Positions 46,873 through 56,239 of a stretch of DNA of 64,000 nt are shown here, piece after piece. Each line of letters begins with the position of its first letter. The first letter of the stretch is position 1. The notes under the pieces were generated by a model. The model had not been told where the DNA came from, did not search any database, and was given only the letters and a program-made list of their open reading frames with translations. The translations under genes and the position numbers were made by a program. The DNA comes from Caldibacillus thermoamylovorans (GTDB taxonomy: Bacteria > Bacillota > Bacilli > Bacillales > Caldibacillaceae), in contig NZ_CCRF01000079.1 of assembly GCF_000751775.1 (NCBI RefSeq), positions 21,595 to 85,594 on the forward strand, in the 5' to 3' direction.

Positions 46873-46899
46873 CCTCTTCACTCCAATACATTGACATAA

Positions 46900-47748
46900 T
46901 TAAGGATTCCGGCAATCTCTTAATAAGTTTCTTTTATAATCGTTTTCAGCCATTTGATGAATAAACTGAACGTACTCATCTGTACTAAGTTCTCCTCTCG
47001 TTTTCATGAAAAAGTTTCCTTGAAAATCTTTTTCAAATCCTTCAAGGGATTTTATTAAATTTGCCTTTGCTTCCTTACCAAATATTTTTTCAAGCTTTTT
47101 CGCCATTCTTTTGGCTTTAAACCTTTCAAATAATATATAATTCCCTTCATCATTTAGATAAGTGATTATTTTTTCCGCATGATGCAAGTTATTAAAAACG
47201 TAATTAAATTCACTATATATTAATCCATCATATTTTTTGATTAAACTTCTTCCCCTTAACCACAGTTCTTTTGTTAATGTCTTTGATCGGTCATAGATTT
47301 CGTTATCAATTTCCAAAATAGATTGGTATATATCATTGAAAAGAATCGTATTTTTTGCCTGTATTGTTAATGTATTTATTATAATGTTTACTGAACTTTG
47401 TACAGGAAATAACATACTTTTATTTTGCTGAAGGAGCTGAATTAGTTCTTCAACATATTTTTTGCTTCTTTTCATCACTTTTTTTATCACGTTTGTAGCA
47501 GCAATTGCAGTTCCATTATGTGTCAAAAAGAAATAAGCAATTTCCACACCTTCCTGTTTATTTAAGAGACCTCGGTTTGAGGACAAGACAAGCATTCCTT
47601 TCCCCTCTTGATACTTTTTATATAAAATATAGTAATAAAATTCTTCATCTGTTTCGGTATATTTAAAAACGTAAGGGTAAACCTCATATTTTTCATTTTC
47701 CCGTTTATATTTTTCGGCTATTTCTTGAAATTGCTGATTTAATTGCAT
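46900..47748 (-). CDS. Unknown conserved protein, tandem paralogue 1
   Basis: 282 residues, soluble, mostly helical after a mixed N-terminal region. Blocks shared with its two neighbours: EFYYYILYKKYQEGKG, LVLSSNRGLL, YFFLTHNGTA, and the C-terminal SLEGFEKDFQGNFF and KTRGELSTDEYVQFIHQMAE. No signal peptide, no TM. No family recognised. It lies in a row of three paralogues downstream of a PGxPI-repeat secreted protein, a place where immunity genes would be found; this is inference. Confidence 0.75.
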   Translation of the reverse strand: MQLNQQFQEIAEKYKRENEKYEVYPYVFKYTETDEEFYYYILYKKYQEGKGMLVLSSNRGLLNKQEGVEIAYFFLTHNGTAIAATNVIKKVMKRSKKYVEELIQLLQQNKSMLFPVQSSVNIIINTLTIQAKNTILFNDIYQSILEIDNEIYDRSKTLTKELWLRGRSLIKKYDGLIYSEFNYVFNNLHHAEKIITYLNDEGNYILFERFKAKRMAKKLEKIFGKEAKANLIKSLEGFEKDFQGNFFMKTRGELSTDEYVQFIHQMAENDYKRNLLRDCRNP

Positions 47749-47920
47749 TTACTGACACCTTCTTCTCTTAAGACCGAGCAATGATTTAAGTCACTCGCCT
47801 ATTTCTCTAAACTGCGTCAACATCAATTAAAAATAGAAAGGCATTACATAAAAATTCCCATTACTTTTCGGATTTTACATTTAGCGTCCGTATTCACTTT
47901 ATTAACATTGAATATCTTAT

Positions 47921-48769
47921 TCAAGGATTTCGGCAAATTTCTAATAAATTTTTCTTATATTCATATTCAGCCATTTGATGAATAAATTGAACGTATTCAT
48001 CAGTACTAAGTTCACCTCTTGTTTTCGTGAAAAAGTTTCCTTGAAAATCTTTTTCAAATCCTTCCAAAGAATTTTGTAAATCTTGTTTGGCCTCTGCACC
48101 ATAAAGCTTTTCCATTTTTCCTGCTATTTTTCTAGCTTTGAATCTGTCAATGAATGAAAAGTGTCTTCTCTCATTTAAATATGACATAATTTTTTCTGCC
48201 TCGGGAATATTGTTAATTACTTCCTTCACTTCACTGTACACTAAAGCATCAAAATCCTTTATTAAATTCCTTCCCTTTTGCCATAATTTTTCCGTTAATA
48301 CTTTTGTACCCGTGTGAATTCTTTGATCTAATTCCAGTAAATCTTGATAAATTTGATTTATACGTTCTGTATTTTTTGCTTGTAATGTTAATATATCAAT
48401 AACGATATCTATTGAACTCTGTAACGGCTTTAGCAAATGTCTGTTTTTCAAAAGTAGTTCCATAAGTTCTTCCACATACTCTTTACTTCTTTTTCTATTT
48501 TTATTTATTACATGATTTGCCGCATTTGCAGTTCCGTTATGTGTTAAAAAAAAGTAAGCTATTTTCACTGCCTCTTGTTTATCAATAAGTCCACGTATAG
48601 AAGAAAGGACCATATTTCCTTTTCCCTGTCGGTATTTCTTATAAAGGATATAATAATAAAATTCTTCATCTGTTTCGACATATTTAAAAACGTAAGAATA
48701 TACCTCGAATTTTTCATTGTCTTGTTTATATTTCTCGACTATTTCTAGAAATTGCAGGTTTAGTTGCAA
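47921..48769 (-). CDS. Unknown conserved protein, tandem paralogue 2
   Basis: 282 residues; closest to paralogue 1 (same MQLNxQFxEI start and YEYKKNLLEICRNP end). It starts with TTG (GAAGGTG 6 nt upstream). The middle (residues about 110-200) is the most divergent part between the copies, while the first ~100 and last ~60 residues are well conserved. That pattern suits a recognition segment in a common frame, but the function is unknown. Confidence 0.75.
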   Translation of the reverse strand: MQLNLQFLEIVEKYKQDNEKFEVYSYVFKYVETDEEFYYYILYKKYRQGKGNMVLSSIRGLIDKQEAVKIAYFFLTHNGTANAANHVINKNRKRSKEYVEELMELLLKNRHLLKPLQSSIDIVIDILTLQAKNTERINQIYQDLLELDQRIHTGTKVLTEKLWQKGRNLIKDFDALVYSEVKEVINNIPEAEKIMSYLNERRHFSFIDRFKARKIAGKMEKLYGAEAKQDLQNSLEGFEKDFQGNFFTKTRGELSTDEYVQFIHQMAEYEYKKNLLEICRNP

Positions 48770-48926
48770 TTACGGACACCTTCTTCTCTGAAAATCCAAA
48801 CAAATTTAAGTCCACAGCCTATTTTACTGCCAAACTTTTTTCATCTTTTGTTGACCTTTTTTATTGTTTCAACTTCTCTTTAATCATCTTTGCCTGTTTT
48901 ACCAACTTTGAGTAGAGCTCGAGAAA

Positions 48927-49781
48927 TTAAGAATTTCGGCAATCCCGTAATAAATTTCTTTTATAATCTTCTTTCATCATTCGATTAGTGACTTGAATAT
49001 ATTCCTCAGTGTTCAGTTCTCCTCTTTGATCGGTAAAAAAATTACCTTGGAAATCTTTTTCAAAGTCTTCTAATGATTTATTTACCTTTTCCTTTGCTTG
49101 TTCATTAAACATTATTTGAAGTTGTTTTACTACATTTCTTGCCTTATATTTTTCAGGGAAACCTAGATTCAATCGGTTTAGATAATCTATTATTTTTTCG
49201 GCACTCTCCCAACTTTTCAATAGGGTTTTCAATTCTTCATACATTGTTACATTATATTCATGAAGTAAATTTCTTCCTTTTTGCCAAGCCTCTTTCGTTA
49301 ACACATGTGTTTTTCTCTGAATATGTAAGTCGAGTTCTTTAATTTGATTATAAATATCATTTACTTTTCTCGTATTCCCTATTTGCAATTCTAACGTATT
49401 ATTAATCATGTGATAGGAATCAGCTAAGTGTCTATTTGTTAAAATTAAATCCTCTCCTTCTAATAATTTTGATTTGATTTTTTGAACGGTTTCAACCTTC
49501 CTTTTCCGAACCTCTGACATTGGCCCCAGAGCAGCAGAAACTGTACCATTATGGGTTAAAAAGTAGTAAGCAATTTCCACTGCCTCATTTTTTGGAATCA
49601 ATTTTCGGGAAGAGGATAGGACGATATGCCCCCTCCCCTCTTGGTAATATTTATAAACAATATAATAAAAAAATTCGCTATCTGACTCATGAAATTTAAA
49701 TACGTGATGATAAATTTCATATTTCTCGTTTTCTTTTTGTCTATCTTCTATTAGCTTCGATAATTCATGACTAATTTTCAT
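48927..49781 (-). CDS. Unknown conserved protein, tandem paralogue 3
   Basis: 284 residues from the ATG at 49781 (AAGGTGG 8 nt upstream). The most diverged of the three copies: FFYYIVYKYYQEGRGHIVLS, YYFLTHNGTVSAAL and DFEKDFQGNFFTDQRGELNT align with the others. First of the three after the PGxPI secreted gene, about 100 bp from that gene's full-frame end. Confidence 0.75.
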   Translation of the reverse strand: MKISHELSKLIEDRQKENEKYEIYHHVFKFHESDSEFFYYIVYKYYQEGRGHIVLSSSRKLIPKNEAVEIAYYFLTHNGTVSAALGPMSEVRKRKVETVQKIKSKLLEGEDLILTNRHLADSYHMINNTLELQIGNTRKVNDIYNQIKELDLHIQRKTHVLTKEAWQKGRNLLHEYNVTMYEELKTLLKSWESAEKIIDYLNRLNLGFPEKYKARNVVKQLQIMFNEQAKEKVNKSLEDFEKDFQGNFFTDQRGELNTEEYIQVTNRMMKEDYKRNLLRDCRNS

Positions 49782-49885
49782 CTGCATTTCCACCTTAATC
49801 ATAAATAAGTAGGTATTACATGAAAATCCCCATTTGTTTTCGGCTCATTAATCTGAATTTCTTAATCATGTGCTTGTTTTCTTAC

Positions 49886-51151
49886 TTAAAATCCGAACAA
49901 TGATTTAAGTCCATCGCCTATTTTACTACCAAGATCACTTACTTTTTTACCAACCTTTTTAAATGTTTCAACAGTTCCTTTTATGATTTTTCTACCTGTT
50001 TTTGACTTATTAAGCCATTGTAAACCGGCTCCTGCAGCCTACAGGACGGCACCTGTCACCAATAAAACTCCACCAACTACTTCTGTTGCCGGTGTCGGTA
50101 TCGATGCACTTATAACCCCTGCGCCCATTAACGTCTCACCAAAACTGGAAAAAGTTTTTCCAGCTAAATCGGTTTTCATTTCAAAATTTGTTTCATTTTG
50201 CCATGCATGGAGATTTGCACCTGTTTCATATGCAGAAAAACCTAGGCCTACGGTAGCTGTTGCAATATTAAATTTGGAAAGGGTGGTCATGGGGCCAGTG
50301 GCTGTAAATAATTGTTTCGTTTTTGCTAATAATCCAAATTGACTTTGGGCACCAGCAATGGATTGATAACCTTGAATCGCGGTTTTAACATTTTGAAAAC
50401 CTTGGGTGGCATCTATCCCTTTCAATACCCCATCAAACGCATCACCGGATAGCTGAACGTAGCCATTTCCCGTTCCTTGCCCAACCAATTTATACCCGGA
50501 GACTAGGAAGCTTTTCCATGTACCTGATTTTCCAAACTGATAATTTCCATTTGAATCCAAAACTTCTCCAACTAAATTAACTTGTTGTCCAATTGCATCA
50601 TTGACAACGTATTTTATTCCTTCATAAAAACCCGGATCTTCAGCATTTGGATTATATCCGTAATTCTGGTTATTCTTTCCAGATTGTGTAGATATGCTAT
50701 TCTTATATTTAGTATACTGATTAATTATCGATTGGCTATCCTTTGAGTGTGGCGAAATTTCTGAATAAGTTCCATCTTTATCAGGTTTATAGATTAAATA
50801 AGTCCCATCCTCATTGGACACAACAATCGTTCCATCCGGGATCATAACGGGAGCGGCAGTACCGTCAATTGGTGCGCCATTTTGTTTATTATTTCCGTTG
50901 ATACCTTGATTTCCATCACTCCACTGATTATCTCCAGTATTTGGGTTCCCCGGTTCAATGGGGTCTCCCGGCTGAAGTGGATCGCCCGGCAGAATAGGCT
51001 TCCCAGAATCAATAGGCTGACCCGGGGAAAGCGGAGTTCCCGGAGTGATTGGTTTCCCCGCTGTAAACGCCATTGTAGAAAAAGGTGTAGTGAAAAACAT
51101 TGTGGACAGCACAATTACAACAAATAAAAATTTTCTAACAAATCTCCCCAT
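49886..51151 (-). pseudogene. PGxPI-repeat secreted protein with in-frame TAG
   Basis: The frame from 51151 encodes 370 residues, reaches TAG at 50041-50039, and continues open for 50 codons (AAGAGLQWLNKSKTGRKIIK ... SKIGDGLKSLFGF) to TAA at 49886. It has a signal peptide (FVVIVLSTMFFTTPFSTMAF), then proline-glycine repeats (GKPITPGTPLSPGQPIDSG) at about residues 32-70, a low-complexity linker, and a C-terminal region with hydrophobic glycine-rich segments. Good GGGGAG site before the ATG. It could be a nonsense mutant, a slightly shortened functional protein or a sequencing error. Confidence 0.75.
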
Positions 51152-51289
51152 AATTTCTCTCCCCTTTTAGTTTCCATCTCTTCCGGCTAAATAATGAAGG
51201 CTGACATGGCCGACAACCCACCCCGATCCATATTTCGTCTAATTTCTTCCTTAGGAAACTCCCTTTCTATACTAAGAAAAAAGGCTTCC

Positions 51290-51366
51290 ATTAAAATTTA
51301 GAACGTGAAACATACAATTCTAGCTTTTAGGTATGGCGGTAACAGATTAAGAACCGCCTACTTCCA
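51290..51366. repeat. Duplicated module flank (copy B)
   Basis: About 76 bp (ATTAAAATTTAGAACGTGAA through AAGAACCGCCTACTT) nearly identical to 53930-54003. It marks the left edge of the segmental duplication. It includes the stem GGCGGT/ACCGCC just after each 200-codon gene, a possible weak terminator. Confidence 0.85.
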
Positions 51367-51372
51367 TTTCAT

Positions 51373-51966
51373 TTAAAGGGAATCCATCTCTTCCGGCTTG
51401 ATGAGAAAAGCCGGCAACATAAACAAACAGAAAAGAGAAATAATATAAGCAACTGCCCCCATTGCCATAAATTCAATGTACTGTTCTGCTATTGTCGTCC
51501 CCTCTTGACTAGTAAATATCATAATGAAGGGAAGAAGGATTATAACAATAAGAAATAATATATGGAAAATCCTCCCACCCTTGGAATCAAATGGATCTTT
51601 AAACATTTTGCCAATTTTCCATTTTGATAGGTGGGTGACAATAAATAATAATAACCATGTGACCACAAAAAGAATCCATAAATGACTTTCCCCAATCCAA
51701 AGTAATCGAATAATCGGTTGTGCACCTACAAATGCCATCATAAAAATCATACCGTAGCTCATTATCGAGAAATATCTTTTACTGTCAGTCATTGTCAGCC
51801 AAGCATAAACGGTCTGAATGATAAAGAACATGGCAACAGTTATGTTTATTAGCCAAAACTTTGTACTCCACTCCGGTAATGCGCTAGAAATAGAGGCAAA
51901 AAATAAATTAAATCCAATTGCCGAAAGTAATTTACTTTCTTTAAATGTCAGACGATTATTATCCAA
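51373..51966 (-). CDS. Six-TM membrane protein, orphan partner (copy B)
   Basis: About 197 residues, nearly identical to the protein at 54012-54605. Six TMs, for example FWLINITVAMFFIIQTVYAW and LWILFVVTWLLLFIVTHLS. The likely start is TTG at 51966 after AGGTGG; a GTG nine bases upstream has no ribosome site. Its secreted partner gene is reduced to a 72-codon stub, yet this frame stays intact. That is what an immunity gene kept after loss of its toxin would look like (inference). Confidence 0.75.
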   Translation of the reverse strand: MDNNRLTFKESKLLSAIGFNLFFASISSALPEWSTKFWLINITVAMFFIIQTVYAWLTMTDSKRYFSIMSYGMIFMMAFVGAQPIIRLLWIGESHLWILFVVTWLLLFIVTHLSKWKIGKMFKDPFDSKGGRIFHILFLIVIILLPFIMIFTSQEGTTIAEQYIEFMAMGAVAYIISLFCLFMLPAFLIKPEEMDSL

Positions 51967-52001
51967 AGATACCACCTATTTTCTAAATACAGATTTAAAA
52001 T

Positions 52002-52220
52002 TTAGACCCTAGAATTACCCGGTTCATATACTTTGCCTGGAATAATAAAGGTACCTTCCTGAATCGGCGTACCCGGGGTAATTGGTTTCCCCGGGACAAT
52101 GACAATGGGTGTTCCCGGAGTAATATATGCGAAGGCACTTACAGCCGGAAACACCGTCCAAAAGATTAGCATAGAGGCTAGCATTAAATATAAAATTCTT
52201 TCAAGTTTCCTTCCTCTCAA
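52002..52220 (-). pseudogene. Truncated PGxPI-repeat secreted protein (stub)
   Basis: 72 residues nearly identical to the first ~67 residues of the 541-aa protein at 54598: signal peptide (ILYLMLASMLIFWTVFPAVSA) and YITPGTPIVIVPGKPITPGT, with a 2-residue insertion (IV). After KVYEPG the frame runs NSRV-stop. The DNA then matches the far 3' end of the long copy, so about 1.37 kb has been deleted between short ATTACC-like matches. Confidence 0.85.
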
Positions 52221-52236
52221 ATAATCTCACCCCAAC

Positions 52237-53628
52237 CTATTGGGTATTGGCATTGTATTTCTCCTGTAACTGGTTAATTGCTTCATTATAGTTCTGTTCA
52301 TTTAATTCTTTAAGTTCTTCATTAAATTTAGATATTTCATTATCAATCCATTCATGGTACTCACGGTTTACTTTTGTTAAGTACTCATATGCTTCTCTAT
52401 TAAAGAATTTTGCATCGTTCAGTGTGCCTAAAATTAAATAAATGTTAGATGATTCATCTTCACATTTTACATACTCTTCAGTTATATAGTTAAAAATCTC
52501 TAGATCATTACTTATTAATTCACCTTCATAATGTTGTTTACCCCGTTCCAACCACTCTTGCCATTGATCGGCTAAATTATTTAGTTGGTCTAATTCTTTT
52601 TGTAGTTCACTTTCATTTGTCACCGTATTATAAATACCCTCAGTTGCTGCTGCAATTTGTTTTAATTGATTTTGTCCTTCACTATCTACATCAAATCCAA
52701 TAACATTTATGATTGGTGATATATTTGATGAATACAAATCCTTTGCCGCTTCAATCGGCTGATCTTCACATGTATCAATTCCATCACTGACTAAATAAAC
52801 AATATTTGTATTATTGGCTCCATCAAAGGATGCTAAGTCATTTTTCGCTTCCCGCAAGGCCAATCCAATCGGCGTCCAGCCGCTAGGTGAAAATTTATTG
52901 AGTGCGGCTTGGAACTCTCCTTCATTATAATTGGATATCGGATAGACAAGTTCGCTACTGCTACAAGATAATGCTTTGTCAGAGTCAGAACCTGTTCCTT
53001 TATGGCCATAAACCCTGATTCCAACTTTCGCATCTTTTGGTAGTTTACTTACAAATTTAAGAATTGATTCTTTCGCAGAAGCCATTTTCTCTCTTCCGTC
53101 AATTTTTTGGGCCATACTACCCGATGAATCAATGATAAATATAACATTTAGATTTTCTTTGAATTGATATCGTGAATTATCGGAATCCGGGGCACCGAAG
53201 AACTCAAATTTTAAACGATTAATTAGATTTTCCGGTCCCTCATAATCTTTTTGCAGTTTTCTTAATAGTTCACGATAAAAATAGTCTAATTCCTTCTTAC
53301 TTGGATTTCCGGATATATCCGGTAAATTACTTATAATCTTCTTTCGTTCATTATCAGATTCAATTTGTTCAATTGTAATATTTGCATATTCTCCAATAGG
53401 TAATTTAGCAAGGTCCGTATACGTAGAAGGCAATGGCTCTACTTGAATATTTTCTGTTGTTTTTTTCACTTCTTTGTTTTCATTTTTGGTTTGCTGAGTA
53501 CTATCTGCATTAGTTTCTGTTGCTTCCTCCAGTTTTTCTTCTGCCTTTTCCTTATGATTAGAATTGCATCCATATAAAACAAAAAATAATATGGCGAGTA
53601 GTGTAAGATATTTGATAATTAACTTCAA
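52237..53628 (-). CDS. VWA-domain lipoprotein (copy B)
   Basis: 463 residues. Lipobox VLYGC (Cys21), an acidic/Lys-rich linker, then a VWA domain with MIDAS IIDSSGSM at about 167-171, SGWTPIGLAL and VYLVSDGIDTCEDQP. A helical C-terminal part of about 100 residues follows (NREYHEWIDNEISKFNEELK). A metal-dependent adhesion or binding role on the outer membrane face is typical for VWA. Close paralogue of 56240-57634, nearly identical in the VWA core. Confidence 0.88.
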   Translation of the reverse strand: MKLIIKYLTLLAILFFVLYGCNSNHKEKAEEKLEEATETNADSTQQTKNENKEVKKTTENIQVEPLPSTYTDLAKLPIGEYANITIEQIESDNERKKIISNLPDISGNPSKKELDYFYRELLRKLQKDYEGPENLINRLKFEFFGAPDSDNSRYQFKENLNVIFIIDSSGSMAQKIDGREKMASAKESILKFVSKLPKDAKVGIRVYGHKGTGSDSDKALSCSSSELVYPISNYNEGEFQAALNKFSPSGWTPIGLALREAKNDLASFDGANNTNIVYLVSDGIDTCEDQPIEAAKDLYSSNISPIINVIGFDVDSEGQNQLKQIAAATEGIYNTVTNESELQKELDQLNNLADQWQEWLERGKQHYEGELISNDLEIFNYITEEYVKCEDESSNIYLILGTLNDAKFFNREAYEYLTKVNREYHEWIDNEISKFNEELKELNEQNYNEAINQLQEKYNANTQ

Positions 53629-53728
53629 AATATACTCATCCTTTTCTGTCTAATTTTAGAATGACAAAAAGTTCGTAAGGCATTTCTAAATTCTTTATAC
53701 AAAAATATTAGCTTATCAATTCTGTAAT

Positions 53729-53815
53729 CCTGTTGGAATGTTTTTGAAATAGGAACACCTAACTTTACCCTTAAATTAAAGAGTGATTGAGCAACTAAAA
53801 TTTCTATTGATTTTA
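53729..53815 (-). pseudogene. Decayed fragment of tadC
   Basis: The minus-strand translation AQSLFNLRVKLGVPISKTFQ aligns with IRSLIQGERLGVPISKTFKQ of the intact TadC (58078-59010), and the DNA matches over about 85 bp. It lies upstream of VWA copy B, where an intact tadC lies upstream of VWA copy A. The duplication therefore once included pilus genes. Confidence 0.75.
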
Positions 53816-53929
53816 CGTACAAGCGGTGTTTGTTAAGCAGTGGATCATGGTTCATCTCTTAAAAAAATGCCCGTATTCATCCTAAGTTTCGTCCTCTATA
53901 TGCGGACAAATAAATACTTATTGCTTTCA

Positions 53930-54003
53930 TTAAAAATTTAGAACGTGAAACATACAATTCTAGCTTTTAGGTATGGCGGTAACAGATTAAGAACCGCCTA
54001 CTT
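53930..54003. repeat. Duplicated module flank (copy A)
   Basis: Counterpart of 51290-51366; lies after the 200-codon membrane-protein gene of module A. Confidence 0.85.
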
Positions 54004-54011
54004 TCATTTCA

Positions 54012-54605
54012 TTAAAGGGAATCCATCTCTTCCGGCTTGATGAGAAAAGCCGGCAACATAAACAAACAGAAAAGAGAAATAATGTATAGCACTGCCCCCA
54101 TTGCCATAAATTCAATGTACTGGTCTGTTATGGTCGTCCCCTCTTGACTAGTAAATATCATAATGAAGGGAAGAATGATGATAACAATAAGAAATAATAT
54201 ATGGAAAATCCTCCCACCCTTGGAATCAAATGGATCTTTAAACATTTTGCCAATTTTCCATTTAGATAGGTGGGTGACAATAAATAATAATAACCAAGTG
54301 ACCACAAAAAGAATCCATAAATGACTTTCACCAATCCAAAGTAATCGGATAATCGGTTGTGGGCATACAAATGCCATCATAAAAATCATACCGTAGCTCC
54401 CAATCGAAAAATATCTTTTACTGTCAGTCATTGTCAACCAAGCATAAACAGTCCGAATGATAAAAAACATAGCAACAGTTGTATTAATTAGCCAAAACTT
54501 TGTACTCCACTCCGGTACTGCGCTAGCAGCCGAGGCAAAAAATAAATTAAATCCAAAAGCCGAAAGTAATTTACTTTCTTTAAATGTAAGTCGATTATTA
54601 TCCAA
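54012..54605 (-). CDS. Six-TM membrane protein, partner of the 541-aa secreted protein (copy A)
   Basis: About 197 residues with six TMs (FWLINTTVAMFFIIRTVYAW; LWILFVVTWLLLFIVTHLSK; IFHILFLIVIIILPFIMIF). Start TTG at 54605 after AGGTGG, overlapping the end of the secreted-protein gene by 8 bp, so the two are translationally coupled. Coupling to a secreted protein with a glycine-zipper hydrophobic segment suggests a membrane immunity or secretion partner; unproven. Confidence 0.75.
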   Translation of the reverse strand: MDNNRLTFKESKLLSAFGFNLFFASAASAVPEWSTKFWLINTTVAMFFIIRTVYAWLTMTDSKRYFSIGSYGMIFMMAFVCPQPIIRLLWIGESHLWILFVVTWLLLFIVTHLSKWKIGKMFKDPFDSKGGRIFHILFLIVIIILPFIMIFTSQEGTTITDQYIEFMAMGAVLYIISLFCLFMLPAFLIKPEEMDSL

Positions 54606-56223
54606 AGATACCACCTATTTTTTTAAACCCTGATTTAAATTTTGAACCTATCCAATTACCTGCTTTTCCAATACCATCGTAAGCTTTTTTAAATCCTGTT
54701 CGAATGCCTCTTTTTACCGATTTACCAATATCCGAGTTCATTATGAAATAAGTTAAAATGCCTGTCGCTAAGCCTGCCGCTGCCCCTGCAGCTGTACCTA
54801 ATCCAGGAACTACAGAACCGCCAACCATCCCGACTGCAGCACTGGATGCAACGGAAGATATAAATGTTGTCCCAATTCCAATTGTTGCATCTGTAGAGAG
54901 ATCCGCAAAGAATTCTGAAGTAAATAATTTTGACTTTTTAGGGCCAAGTGTATAATCATTCAAGGTTTGACCAAATGTGAAAATAGTGTTTACGAATCCA
55001 TTCCCTTTTAATAACTTAGAAGGTTTAATAAAATCTTTATTAAATGTCCATTTTGATTCAATCTTTGGAACTTTATGCCCCTTCATTTTGACCTGCTTTT
55101 CTTGCTTAAAAAAAGGAAACCATTTATCTCTAATACTCTTTTTAAATGTCTCTTTGAATCCCAGTAATCCCTTATCCCTAAGGTATTGTTTTCTTTCAAA
55201 AGAGTTATAATTTCGTTTATTGTCTTTTATGTCTGAGGAAAATTTATCAAGTAGTTTTTGTTTAAATTTCCCTTCTACTTTTCGGTTTCCTAAATATTTA
55301 TACTTATGACCGCTTTTATATTTTTCATTTTTAACAAACTTATATCCTGCCCCATGAGCAACTATGCCTTGTGCAATTGAATCTCCAGCAAAATAAAAAT
55401 CCAGCCCCCACCTTTTGACTGTTTTTGCCAAATTTAATCCCGAATCAATTGTCTTGTACAACCAAGATGTTTCATTTTCTGAATCACTTGTATTTGGACC
55501 GTTACCGGGCAAAGATGTATTTCCATTACTAGGTCCTTGGCCTCGACCTGTAGCTGTTCCACCATTTGGGCCTTGACCACTATTAGTTGCTTTCCCGCCA
55601 TTCAGTCCTTGACCACCGTTAACTGCCGTGCCGCCATTTGGGCCCTGGCCATCATTGATTGCGGTGCCACCATTCGGACCTTGACCACCATTGATTGCCG
55701 TGCCGCCATTCGAGCTCTGACCGCCATTGATTGCCGTGCCACCATTCGGACCTTGACCTCCATTGATTGCCGTGCCACCATTCGGGCCTTGACCTCCATT
55801 GATTGCCGTGCCGCTATTCGGGCCTTGACCTCCATTGATTGCCGTGCCGCCATTTGGACCTTGACCGCCTTGTATCGCAGTTCCCCCAAGCACCGGATGT
55901 CCCAATACCGGTGGCGCATTTGGTATGATAAAGATTCCATATGTTAATGGTGTAGATGGAACAATCGGCTGCCCGGATATTAATCCGGAAGAACCACTGA
56001 CACTATCTCCGCCCTTTACAGCTTTACCCGGTTCATACACTTTGCCTGGTATAATAAAGGTTCCCCCCTGAATCGGTGTACCCGGGGTAATTGGTTTCCC
56101 CGGGACAATGGGTGTTCCCGGAGTAATATATGCAAAGGCACTTACAGCCGGAAACACCGTCCAAAAGATAAGCATGGAGGCTAGCAATAAATATAAAATT
56201 CTTTCAAGTTTCCTTCCTTTCAA
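54598..56223 (-). CDS. Large secreted PGxPI/GGTAINGGQGPN-repeat protein
   Basis: 541 residues: signal peptide (about 1-31), PGxPI repeats (ITPGTPIVPGKPITPGTPIQ, about 33-60), ten 12-residue repeats of GGTAINGGQGPN type (about 113-232), a polar linker, then a ~290-residue basic C-terminal region. That region ends with a hydrophobic glycine-zipper segment (VGGSVVPGLGTAAGAAAGLA, about 460-495) and an amphipathic cationic tail (KAGNWIGSKFKSGFKKIGG). The tail resembles membrane-active ends of LXG-type toxins in style; no family recognised. Follows VWA copy A by 16 bp. Confidence 0.8.
   Translation of the reverse strand: MKGRKLERILYLLLASMLIFWTVFPAVSAFAYITPGTPIVPGKPITPGTPIQGGTFIIPGKVYEPGKAVKGGDSVSGSSGLISGQPIVPSTPLTYGIFIIPNAPPVLGHPVLGGTAIQGGQGPNGGTAINGGQGPNSGTAINGGQGPNGGTAINGGQGPNGGTAINGGQSSNGGTAINGGQGPNGGTAINDGQGPNGGTAVNGGQGLNGGKATNSGQGPNGGTATGRGQGPSNGNTSLPGNGPNTSDSENETSWLYKTIDSGLNLAKTVKRWGLDFYFAGDSIAQGIVAHGAGYKFVKNEKYKSGHKYKYLGNRKVEGKFKQKLLDKFSSDIKDNKRNYNSFERKQYLRDKGLLGFKETFKKSIRDKWFPFFKQEKQVKMKGHKVPKIESKWTFNKDFIKPSKLLKGNGFVNTIFTFGQTLNDYTLGPKKSKLFTSEFFADLSTDATIGIGTTFISSVASSAAVGMVGGSVVPGLGTAAGAAAGLATGILTYFIMNSDIGKSVKRGIRTGFKKAYDGIGKAGNWIGSKFKSGFKKIGGIFG
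55528..55887 (-). repeat. 36-bp coding minisatellite (10 units)
   Basis: Ten in-frame 36-bp units encode variants of GGTAINGGQGPN. The inner units are nearly identical at DNA level, the outer two at each end more divergent, so the array probably expands and contracts by recombination. Confidence 0.92.
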
Positions 56224-56239
56224 ATAATCTCACCCCAAC

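Noticed and set aside
53625..53855. 76-codon minus-strand frame as a real gene
   Set aside because: Its recognisable part is a damaged piece of tadC; the rest does not fit that family.
55537..55947. 136-codon plus-strand frame over the minisatellite
   Set aside because: A repeat-driven open frame opposite the secreted protein gene; no start signal and Cys/Arg/Thr repeats of no sense.
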